From the NCBI GenBank assembly GCA_049607205.1, contig JBMYWH010000007.1, forward strand, positions 1 through 64,000: 64,000 nucleotides of DNA, written 5' to 3'. The position numbers and the translations under genes were made by a program. The notes under the pieces are model-generated. The model saw only the letters and a list, made by a program, of their open reading frames with translations. It ran no database searches and was not told where the DNA came from. The stretch comes from JBELHR01 sp049607205. Lineage in GTDB: Bacteria > Bacteroidota > Bacteroidia > Flavobacteriales > Flavobacteriaceae. The stretch's first letter is position 1, and every line of letters starts with the position of its first letter. Shown piece after piece: positions 35,683-43,420 of this stretch.

Positions 35683-36381
35683 TTAGTGATAACAGTATTC
35701 ATATAAACTTTTGAAGTGTACTTTCATTTTTTCTTTGGCTAAAGAAGGGTTTTGTTCTTTAATCGCCTCATAAATATCTTGGTGCTCTTGTATTCCCTGT
35801 TTAGACAAGTTACTGTCACACACATGATATTTTTCGAAATTAGTAATGATTTCTGGAGTGATACTTAACATCAAAGTATTCAAAGTTGAATTCCCCGATG
35901 CCCGAGCAATAGACAAATGAAAAAGCAGATCTTCTGCAACTGCTTCTTCATTTTTATTGACCTTATCATTATAAGCGTCCAAAGCAGCTTTGATTTTACT
36001 CAAATCTTCTTCAGTTCTTCTTATAGCTGCTAGTTTAACAGCTTTAAGCTCCATAAAAATTCTAGTTTCTACTAGGCTTTTAAAATTAGGTTGTTCCAGA
36101 CTTATGATATCGTCCAAAATACCTTTTAATGCCACTCCTCCTATATTTGAGATAAAGGTCCCACTTTGAGGAATTGACTTTAAAATACCATAAAATTCTA
36201 ATCGTTGAATTGCATCACGAACATTGGTTCTACTCACCTCAAAACGATCCGCAAGAGCTCTTTCTGAAGGTAATTTTTCTCCAGATTCAAAATTCTTAAG
36301 AACAATCAGATCTCTTAATTGTTTAATAATTTTGTTTTGAACATCTTGACTTTCTGTCATCGATGAGAGTGATAATTTCAT
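35683..36381 (-). CDS. GntR family transcriptional regulator, FadR/UxuR (FCD) subgroup
   Basis: 232 residues. The N-terminal winged helix-turn-helix contains GEKLPSERALADRFEVSRTNVRDAIQRLEFYGIL, followed by a helical FCD ligand domain (about 90-225) with the metal-type residues D and H (LFHLSIARASGN, HQDI). FadR-subgroup UxuR/ExuR bind TTGGTnnACCAA-like palindromes, the same sequence found five times in this locus. A GntR repressor (AusR) is described for the alginate system of Zobellia. It is therefore the likely repressor, relieved by a KDG-type intermediate. A TACCTTTA box at 36400-36407 (minus strand) suggests its own promoter. Confidence 0.9.
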   Translation of the reverse strand: MKLSLSSMTESQDVQNKIIKQLRDLIVLKNFESGEKLPSERALADRFEVSRTNVRDAIQRLEFYGILKSIPQSGTFISNIGGVALKGILDDIISLEQPNFKSLVETRIFMELKAVKLAAIRRTEEDLSKIKAALDAYNDKVNKNEEAVAEDLLFHLSIARASGNSTLNTLMLSITPEIITNFEKYHVCDSNLSKQGIQEHQDIYEAIKEQNPSLAKEKMKVHFKSLYEYCYH

Positions 36382-36431
36382 GATTCTTAGATTATAAATT
36401 AAAGGTACAAAACATTTCTTTACTCTAAAAT

Positions 36432-37301
36432 TTAATGATTAACTTCAAGAGTATAATACTTAACTACTGCGAACCCATTACTATCTTTGGTTCCTAGATA
36501 ATTTCCGGCTTTGAAATAATTCTCAAAGACTCCCCATTTTTTCATATGGATATCAGAATACCTCACTTCTTCATCGTCATTCAATCGAATAACCATAAGT
36601 CCGTCACTTACTTCTACTGATAAGGTAAATGGATCAAAACCTACATAGGTATCGAAGGTGTGTCCTTCATCATCAATCCAAGCACTCTTCTTTAATATCT
36701 CCTCTGCAGAACTTCCAAGATTTTTAATCTTTTTAGTCTTCACACGGATTTTACCATCATTCCAGTAAATTTTTAAAATCGGTGGAGCATCTGTCGAACT
36801 CGCTCCAATTAATTCTTGCTGTTCCTTTGATAATCGACCGTGAATCTGCATGACAATGGTCTTGTGGTAATCTCCATCTTCATCTTTTGAAATTCTAGCG
36901 AGTTGAAGTTTCCCTTTCATAAAAGCACCGTCTGCGAATTTCCAGTTCACATCGTTGTTTTCAGTGTCCATTAATTCACGAAGCTCCGTTCTCGAATAAG
37001 ATGTATTCTGAGTAGTAGATCCAGGATAGGTATAAAAAACAATCGCTCCATTAACCGAATCATTATACATAAATGGCTTCAACACATCCATATTAGCATA
37101 ATTCAAAATTTCAGGAGGATAAACCTCAAGTGCCTTACCATCTTCTCTAGGAATAGGTAATGTCACCTTCCAATGACTTAAATCAATATCCGCCAACTGA
37201 TAGTCCTTTTCTATGACTTCAGGTAGCACATCATTATCGTTCTGGCAACTCGCGCTGAGACTAAGAATTAGTAACACCGGAAGTATCCAAAGCTTATTCA
37301 T
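36432..37301 (-). CDS. Polysaccharide lyase family 7 alginate lyase, lipoprotein
   Basis: 289 residues with lipobox Cys19 (SLSASC). All three PL7 active-site blocks are present: RTELR at 104-108, QIH at 152-154 and YFKAG at about 262-266. It is a single jelly-roll catalytic domain preceded by a short acidic linker, predicted to act at the cell surface as endo-alginate lyase. QIH rather than QVH is often linked to polyG or mixed specificity, which is only suggestive. The start at 37301 begins the signal peptide; an in-frame ATG at 37319 is an alternative. Confidence 0.93.
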   Translation of the reverse strand: MNKLWILPVLLILSLSASCQNDNDVLPEVIEKDYQLADIDLSHWKVTLPIPREDGKALEVYPPEILNYANMDVLKPFMYNDSVNGAIVFYTYPGSTTQNTSYSRTELRELMDTENNDVNWKFADGAFMKGKLQLARISKDEDGDYHKTIVMQIHGRLSKEQQELIGASSTDAPPILKIYWNDGKIRVKTKKIKNLGSSAEEILKKSAWIDDEGHTFDTYVGFDPFTLSVEVSDGLMVIRLNDDEEVRYSDIHMKKWGVFENYFKAGNYLGTKDSNGFAVVKYYTLEVNH

Positions 37302-37348
37302 TTTTGTGATTTTAATCATTTTATAATTTTTTCTTTTTTAGTAAAATC

Positions 37349-37398
37349 ATTGTCTAGGTCCTGAGCACCCGTTCAGATGCCCAAAACCATCAGACAAT
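37349..37398 (-). other. Intercistronic hairpin between PKD lipoprotein and PL7 genes
   Basis: Arms ATTGTCT (37349-37355) and AGACAAT (37392-37398) can pair, with a second inner pairing CTGA/TCAG. No long T run follows, so it looks more like an RNA processing or stability element than a terminator. Confidence 0.35.
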
Positions 37399-37407
37399 TC
37401 ATCAACT

Positions 37408-38247
37408 TTATTCTGGAATAGATAGACTAAACGAATCTAATCTAGACTCTACTCCAACATTACTTCCAAAAATAGAGATCACCGTATTCGCACCAGAATT
37501 GAAATAAAGATCAACTCTTACGTACTCATCCGAATCTTCTTGATTGGTACCAACAAACTTCTCAATTGTAGCTCCTTCTACATCAGCAATATCTGTAAAT
37601 CCACCTCCATTTAAAACACTAATTGTAACGGAACCTTCTCCTGATTCTTTCATAGTATAGTAATAGGTTAATACATAATCTGCATTAGGACTTACTTCTA
37701 ATTCTTGATATAAAATTCTATCTCCTCCAGAAGGTAATTTAGCAGCTTTTTCTCCTTGATATACAGGTGAAGAAGTAATTTGCGTAATTCCTCCTAGGTC
37801 ATTATTTCTCCAAAATTCTTTACCGTCAACACCGTCAACAGGTTCGAATCCTGGGGCTAAAATCTCAGGTAACTTAACAGGAGGTGCAGGTGGCTCTTCC
37901 ACCAATACATCCATAGTAAACTGACTTGAAGCTCCTAATTTATCCGAAGCTGTTAAACTTACCGTGTAGTTTCCTACAGCCGTGAATTGATGACTTGGTT
38001 CAACTTCTTCAGAAGTCATTCCATCTCCGAAATCCCATGCATAATCCGTTGCATTATCCGAAAGGTTTCCAAAATTGAAAATCAAAAAATCAACTTCGCT
38101 TTGCTCAGCAATAAACATTGCTGATGGAGGTGTTTCATCCTCTATTGAACCCGATTCTGGTAACTCAAACTCACATGACACAAGTGTGAAAACCCCAAGA
38201 ATCAAAGCCATTATGTTCTTTAAACTTAAATTATTTATTGTCTTCAT
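37408..38247 (-). CDS. PKD-domain surface lipoprotein, putative alginate-binding protein
   Basis: 279 residues with lipobox Cys25 (TLVSC). Residues about 40-115 form a PKD domain (YAWDFGDGMTSEEVEPSHQF, then YTVSLTASD). The C-terminal half (about 130-279) looks like a jelly-roll carbohydrate-binding module. Located immediately after susD (4 bp apart), it takes the place of the SusE/F-like surface glycan-binding proteins. Alginate binding is inferred from location. No catalytic residues recognised. Confidence 0.85.
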   Translation of the reverse strand: MKTINNLSLKNIMALILGVFTLVSCEFELPESGSIEDETPPSAMFIAEQSEVDFLIFNFGNLSDNATDYAWDFGDGMTSEEVEPSHQFTAVGNYTVSLTASDKLGASSQFTMDVLVEEPPAPPVKLPEILAPGFEPVDGVDGKEFWRNNDLGGITQITSSPVYQGEKAAKLPSGGDRILYQELEVSPNADYVLTYYYTMKESGEGSVTISVLNGGGFTDIADVEGATIEKFVGTNQEDSDEYVRVDLYFNSGANTVISIFGSNVGVESRLDSFSLSIPE

Positions 38248-38251
38248 AATA

Positions 38252-39667
38252 TTAATATCCTGGGTTTTGAGTTAATAGTCCTTTACTTAAACCAATCTCA
38301 TTTTGTGGAATTGGTAATAATAAATCCGTTGCACTAAACTGATATCCATTAGCATTTGAAAATTCAGTTAAAACCGTTAAAGCAACTCCAAATCTTTTTA
38401 AATCAAAGAATCTTTGGTTTTCAAAAGCCAACTCTACTCTTCTTTCGTCAAGTAACTCTTGTTTTGAAATACTAGCAACTGCATCGGTAAGTCCTGCACG
38501 ATCTCTAACTTGTTGAAAAGCATCTAGAGCTCTAGGATCATTCGTCAAATCAAAGTCTCCCATAATAGCTTCTACATACATTAACAGAACATCAGAATAA
38601 CGAATAATAATCCAGTCATTTCCTGCTAAAATTGGGTTTGATGACGTCGGTGCAATCCCTAATGCATCATCACCGTTTGGAATATACTTTGCCACTTGAT
38701 TCTTAGTTGGCTGTTTTGCATCTACTCTATAAGTGTAAGCAGCACGATCACCACCTAGAAGATCAATAGCGGCTTTTGCCTCAGCAGTAACATAGTTTAA
38801 TCCTGTAGAACGACCCACTGAATTCAACCATTCTGCAGAAAAGTTTTGACTATCTCCAGAATTGTCACCATCATAAACAATGGCAAACATTACTTCCTTA
38901 TTACCTTCTTGATAAAATACATCCTGGTATTCAGATTCTAATTCATATCCAGAATCCATAACAGACTCTAGTAAAGGCACTGCTTGCTCATGCTTACCAA
39001 TAGTTAAATATACTTTAGCAAGTAAGGCTTGAGCTGCAGATCTTGAAGCTCGACCATAATCACCATCACCAAGTCCAGCAACGGCAACCAATAAATCAGA
39101 TTGAATCAATTCATAAATCTCTTCCTCCGATACTCTAGTAAATTGTGATTCGTAATCCAATGGATCTAAAACTCTATCCACTAATGGAAGGTCTCCGAAC
39201 AATCTTACCATCTGGAAATATGCATAAGCTCTTACAAACTTAGCTTCTCCTTCAAATGCTAATCGATTCTCTTCTGAAGCAACCTCTAAATTTTGCAACA
39301 CAACATTAGCACGGAAGATTACGTTAAACATACTTCTGTAATAATCTGTAACTACACCGTTAGTAGCCTCTACATTAAAAGTCTGAAATTGAGCTTGCTC
39401 TCCTTCACTTGACTTAGTCTCTGTATTATCACTGTACATTTCAGTCAACTGGTATTCAATTTGAACTCCGTGATTCTCATCAGATCGAGTTCCATTAATA
39501 CCTTGAATACCGTCGTACATATTAATAATCCCAGTAAACAATTCTGCTTCATTATCGAAATAACTATCCGAAGTAATTGCCGAAATAGGATCACGATCCA
39601 AATAATTCTCACAGGCGGTTAAACCAATTACCAAGAGAACTAATATGCTTAAATTAATTTTTTTCAT
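38252..39667 (-). CDS. susD: SusD-like outer-membrane glycan-binding lipoprotein
   Basis: 471 residues with lipobox Cys19 (GLTACENYLD). It has the SusD/RagB helical layout: the N-terminal ENYLDRDP motif, TPR-like helices, and the C-terminal block ELLDERRVELAFENQRFFDLKRFG. It acts as the lid over SusC, binding alginate oligosaccharides at the outer surface. It is 16 bp downstream of susC in the same transcript. Confidence 0.95.
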   Translation of the reverse strand: MKKINLSILVLLVIGLTACENYLDRDPISAITSDSYFDNEAELFTGIINMYDGIQGINGTRSDENHGVQIEYQLTEMYSDNTETKSSEGEQAQFQTFNVEATNGVVTDYYRSMFNVIFRANVVLQNLEVASEENRLAFEGEAKFVRAYAYFQMVRLFGDLPLVDRVLDPLDYESQFTRVSEEEIYELIQSDLLVAVAGLGDGDYGRASRSAAQALLAKVYLTIGKHEQAVPLLESVMDSGYELESEYQDVFYQEGNKEVMFAIVYDGDNSGDSQNFSAEWLNSVGRSTGLNYVTAEAKAAIDLLGGDRAAYTYRVDAKQPTKNQVAKYIPNGDDALGIAPTSSNPILAGNDWIIIRYSDVLLMYVEAIMGDFDLTNDPRALDAFQQVRDRAGLTDAVASISKQELLDERRVELAFENQRFFDLKRFGVALTVLTEFSNANGYQFSATDLLLPIPQNEIGLSKGLLTQNPGY

Positions 39668-39683
39668 AATGTTTTCTTTTTAA

Positions 39684-42600
39684 TTAAAATCCTGCGTTAA
39701 TTCCCACTGAAATAGTACTGTAAACCGGAGAACCAGCTCTTTGATATCCATAAGTAGTAGGAGAAGTATTGTCTACAGACTCTGGATTAAATCCAGTATA
39801 ATCATCTGCTGTCAAATACAATAAGTTACTTCCAGCTGCGTAAATTTTCAGGTTCTTTAGCTTCATATTGTTCAAAGATTTCTTTGAAAAAGTATAAGCT
39901 AGATTCACATTTCTCAAGGCTATATAACTTGCATCTTGAACAATTGAATTTGTAAAGATCTTCTGCTTAATAAATCCTTGATCTGGAGTAGTTGCAGGAT
40001 CAAAATCCTGAGCACTGTTAAAATGGTTGAAGATATACTGATCTCCCATGTTTCTAATTTGTGCACCATGTGATCCTTGGAACATAAAGTCAAAATTGAA
40101 ATTACCAAACTTAAAAGAGTTCGATAAACTCCAGATAAAATCAGGATAAGGATCTCCTAGAATAGTTTTATCATCATCATCAATAATACCATCACCGTTT
40201 AAATCCTTCACATATACATCCTGAGCTTGAGCTCCTACTGGATGATATGGATTCTTAATATATTCTAAAGGAATTTCTTTATCAACTACCCATCCATAAA
40301 AAGATGAAATTGGGTTTCCAACAAGGTTAATCCACTCTGCTGCACGTTTAGTATCAACATTTTGAATTTGTCCATTTGAATCTCCGAAACTAACAAGCTC
40401 GTTGTTATTCCAAGAAGTCAACACTGCAGCATCCCAAGAGAAATTATCTCTTTCAATAATATCTCCTCTAATCTCAAATTCAACCCCTGAATTCTGAACT
40501 TCTCCTAAATTAACAAGAGCTTCATTAAATCCTGTTGTTGCAGAAACTGGGTTAGATAATAATAAATGATCCGATCTTCTGATATAATAATCTACAGATC
40601 CATATAAGGCACCATTAAAGAAACCGTAATCTAAACCAGGGTTGAATTCAATTGAACGCTCCCATTGTAATTGATCATTAGCAAGATTAATAGGGTTAAA
40701 AGCAGCCAAACCATTATAAGTTTGAGAAGCCAATAAAGCATCAGCTGGATAGTAATTACTCAAAACATCACTATTCAACACACTGAAGCTTGCAAGTTTT
40801 ACATTGTTATTACCTGTTACACCATAACTGGCTCTTAATTTCATTCTAGAAATAAAATTACTGTCTTCTAAAAAGTCTTCTTTAGCAACATTCCATCCTA
40901 TAGAAGCGGCAGGGAATGCACCGTATTTATAGTCTTCACCAAAAATACTTGACCCATCACTACGTACACTAACAGATAATAAGTATTTATCATCATAAGC
41001 ATAGTTCGCTCTGAATACAAAAGATAATAATGACGTATCGTACTGTAAATTATTTGCAGCAGCAATAGTGGTTGCGTTGTTGATTGTCTGAACGTTATCG
41101 TTTTCGTAACCTGTACCTCTAATAGCTGAATAAGTTCCTTTTAAATATTCAGTAGAAACACCAGCAACAGCACCAAGTTCATGCTTTGCAAAAGATTTGT
41201 TATAGTTAAAATAGTTATCCGATACAACTCTATTAATATTCCAAGATTCATAATCTGATTGAGTTGCAGCTACACCGTTTCTACTAGCTTGAGTTCCTTG
41301 ATATCTCGTTCTTTCTGTATTTTGGTAAGAGTGTGAGAAAGTAGTTTTGAAGTTTAAACCATCAGCAATCTTATATTTTAAATAAGTAGAACTAAATACT
41401 TTAAATTTAAGATCTCTTCTCTCTCTTTCTAGAACTTTTGCTCCAGGATTTTGATTCGAAGTACTTGAAATTGTAGTACCTCCTGAAGGAACAGGCATTC
41501 CTGTTGCTACGTCAAATCCATCAAAATGATATTGTCTAGCATAGTCTCCAACTTGTACATCTGCCCATTGACCATTGTCCTGAACTCTATTCACATATTG
41601 AATTGTGTTCTCATCGTGGTATAAAGGTAACCAAGCTGGCTGACGTAAGATATCATGAGTAGAACCATCAAATCTTCTAGTATTAGTATAAGTAGGAGTA
41701 ACACTAACTCCGAAACTGAACTTTTTTGAAAGCTTCGTGTCTACCTTTACCTTACCACTGTATTTCTGAAAGTCATCTGTTAATAAAACACCTTCATCTT
41801 TCATGTAGTTTAGGTTGGTAGAGAATTTAGTTTTCTCAGAACCTCCACGTGCTCCAAAAGAGTAGTTTTGAATCCATCCACCATCAAAAATAATATTTTG
41901 CCATGGGTTATCGATTCCAATCATCTGCTTGTATAACGTTTTATCAGACAAAACTCCGTTAGCTAATAATTCTCTTGATGCAGTTTCAGCAACAGTTAAA
42001 TAATAAGCTTCACTCTGTCTTGCATTATTATAACCTCCATATACATTGAAGTTAAATTGAGGATCTCCAATTTTACCACCTTTAGTAGTAATCATGATCA
42101 CACCGTTACCTCCTCGAGATCCATAAATAGCTGCAGAAGCTGCATCTTTTAAGACCTCAAACGAATCTATATCGTTCATGTCTAATGAACCTAAGATGTC
42201 CGAGTCCATCACAAGACCATCAACAACAACTAGTGGTCCAGAGTCTCCAGTAATAGATCCAGTTCCTCTAATTCGAATTGTTGGAGCAGCACCAGCACCA
42301 CCATCAGTAGAGGCGATATTAACCCCAGAAACCTGCCCTTTTAAAGCATCGTCAATCCTTGAAACAGGAATTTCATCAAGATCTGTATTCGTTACTTTAG
42401 AAATCGCCCCTGTAAGGTGACTTTTTTTCTGAAGTCCATAACCAATAACAACTACCTCATCAAGGGCAGTTTGATCTTCCTGCATTTTAACAACAGCAGA
42501 GTCATCATCTCCGACAACATATTCAGCATCTGTAAATCCCATGTAATTAAATACAAGGATATCTCCTTTTTTAACTTGAATGAAAAAATTTCCATCAAAA

Positions 42601-42770
42601 TCGGAAGGAACACCGTTAGACGAACCCTTAATAACGATACTTACGCCCGGTAAAGGTTCATTTGTAGAAGCGGCAACAACCACACCATTCAAGATCATAC
42701 TATCTTGAGCAAAAACGGCAAGGTTAATCAACATGGCAAAAACCAATGTTAGCCTTAGTTTAAAATTCAT
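39684..42770 (-). CDS. susC: SusC-like TonB-dependent transporter
   Basis: 1028 residues: Sec signal peptide (cleaved after VFA-Q), an N-terminal carboxypeptidase-regulatory-like domain (about 25-100), a plug domain (about 110-225, with DEVVVIGYG and RIRGTGSI), then a 22-strand barrel ending in SVGINAGF. It imports alginate oligosaccharides across the outer membrane with TonB energy. Start at 42770 is fixed by the signal peptide; the in-frame ATG at 42833 would add 21 charged residues. The 298-bp upstream region carries three GntR-type operators and an opposing small RNA candidate. Confidence 0.95.
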   Translation of the reverse strand: MNFKLRLTLVFAMLINLAVFAQDSMILNGVVVAASTNEPLPGVSIVIKGSSNGVPSDFDGNFFIQVKKGDILVFNYMGFTDAEYVVGDDDSAVVKMQEDQTALDEVVVIGYGLQKKSHLTGAISKVTNTDLDEIPVSRIDDALKGQVSGVNIASTDGGAGAAPTIRIRGTGSITGDSGPLVVVDGLVMDSDILGSLDMNDIDSFEVLKDAASAAIYGSRGGNGVIMITTKGGKIGDPQFNFNVYGGYNNARQSEAYYLTVAETASRELLANGVLSDKTLYKQMIGIDNPWQNIIFDGGWIQNYSFGARGGSEKTKFSTNLNYMKDEGVLLTDDFQKYSGKVKVDTKLSKKFSFGVSVTPTYTNTRRFDGSTHDILRQPAWLPLYHDENTIQYVNRVQDNGQWADVQVGDYARQYHFDGFDVATGMPVPSGGTTISSTSNQNPGAKVLERERRDLKFKVFSSTYLKYKIADGLNFKTTFSHSYQNTERTRYQGTQASRNGVAATQSDYESWNINRVVSDNYFNYNKSFAKHELGAVAGVSTEYLKGTYSAIRGTGYENDNVQTINNATTIAAANNLQYDTSLLSFVFRANYAYDDKYLLSVSVRSDGSSIFGEDYKYGAFPAASIGWNVAKEDFLEDSNFISRMKLRASYGVTGNNNVKLASFSVLNSDVLSNYYPADALLASQTYNGLAAFNPINLANDQLQWERSIEFNPGLDYGFFNGALYGSVDYYIRRSDHLLLSNPVSATTGFNEALVNLGEVQNSGVEFEIRGDIIERDNFSWDAAVLTSWNNNELVSFGDSNGQIQNVDTKRAAEWINLVGNPISSFYGWVVDKEIPLEYIKNPYHPVGAQAQDVYVKDLNGDGIIDDDDKTILGDPYPDFIWSLSNSFKFGNFNFDFMFQGSHGAQIRNMGDQYIFNHFNSAQDFDPATTPDQGFIKQKIFTNSIVQDASYIALRNVNLAYTFSKKSLNNMKLKNLKIYAAGSNLLYLTADDYTGFNPESVDNTSPTTYGYQRAGSPVYSTISVGINAGF

Positions 42771-42834
42771 ATTTTTTAGTTTAGTTTTTAGTTTAGTTAA
42801 GTCTAATTCTACACCTTCCACAAATCTTAACATA

Positions 42835-42862
42835 TTGGCTTCGCAAAATTTTATTAATTTTG
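42835..42862 (+). promoter_or_regulatory. Promoter for the small RNA candidate opposite susC
   Basis: TTG at 42835-42837 and a perfect TAnnTTTG box (TAATTTTG, 42855-42862) with 17-bp spacing on the plus strand. The -7 box is part of an 8-bp inverted repeat GCAAAATT / AATTTTGC at 42843-42863. Confidence 0.5.
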
Positions 42863-42866
42863 CACT

Positions 42867-42952
42867 TGTTGCGATTTTGTGAATACGAGATCCAATAACA
42901 CTTCTGCAATGAAGTTTTTAATTTAGGATAGGTGGCAGCCTATCCTTTTTTT
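42867..42952 (+). ncRNA. Putative small RNA divergent from susC
   Basis: About 86 nt between a TAnnTTTG promoter and a strong terminator at 42925-42952 (stem AGGATAGG / CCTATCCT, loop TGGCAG, seven T). It contains no reading frame of note. A short hairpin CTTC-TGCAAT-GAAG precedes the terminator. The T run exists only on the plus strand, so the terminator cannot belong to the minus-strand cupin or susC transcripts. It would be antisense to the susC leader. Small RNAs opposite susC genes are known in Bacteroides polysaccharide loci (DonS type); equivalence is inferred. Confidence 0.5.
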
Positions 42953-42993
42953 GTATTTACTATACCATAGGCAACTAATAATATTTGATTTTT

Positions 42994-43031
42994 TTGGTAG
43001 ACCAATGTGGTTTACCAATTTGGTCTACCAA
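42994..43031. promoter_or_regulatory. Three tandem GntR-type operators upstream of susC
   Basis: TTGGTAGACCAA (42994-43005), GTGGTTTACCAA (43007-43018) and TTGGTCTACCAA (43020-43031) have centres exactly 13 bp apart. They match the UxuR/FadR-type operator core TTGGTNNACCAA. On the minus strand the first site supplies a TTG that is 19 bp from TATTATTAG at about 42975-42983, a possible susC promoter, so bound repressor would block it. Confidence 0.75.
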
Positions 43032-43068
43032 ATATACATTATTTTTTGACTTTAACAAATATTTAATA

Positions 43069-43413
43069 TTACTGCATAAAATCCTCTCTAATTGGACTGA
43101 AAGTATCTATTAAAACTCCGGCTTTTTTACAAATTGCACCATGCATTTTATTAGGTTCTATATAGAAACTATCTCCTGTAACCAAGGTCTTAGTTACTCC
43201 ATCAATAGTCACATCAAATTCACCACTGGCAACATAAGTTACTTGTGAATGAAAGTGGCTGTGCATAGGCCCTACACCTCCTTCATCAAAAAATACCTCA
43301 ACAAGCATTAATTGATTATTATAACCCATAATCTTTCTTTTAACTCCTTCACCGACTACTTCCCATTCTTTTTCAGAACCTTTCAAGAAGGCTTCACTTT
43401 GATTTAATTTCAT
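43069..43413 (-). CDS. kdgF: KdgF-like cupin, unsaturated uronate ring-opening protein
   Basis: 114 residues, a single cupin barrel without signal peptide. Metal-binding residues are H51 and H53 in GPMHSHFHSQ, Q57 and H91 in NKMHGA, with a possible catalytic Asp103. KdgF proteins speed the conversion of 4,5-unsaturated monouronates from pectin and alginate to linear keto forms (DEH). It lies 7 bp downstream of PL17, which produces that substrate. Cytoplasmic by lack of a signal. Confidence 0.9.
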   Translation of the reverse strand: MKLNQSEAFLKGSEKEWEVVGEGVKRKIMGYNNQLMLVEVFFDEGGVGPMHSHFHSQVTYVASGEFDVTIDGVTKTLVTGDSFYIEPNKMHGAICKKAGVLIDTFSPIREDFMQ

Positions 43414-43420
43414 AATATTT

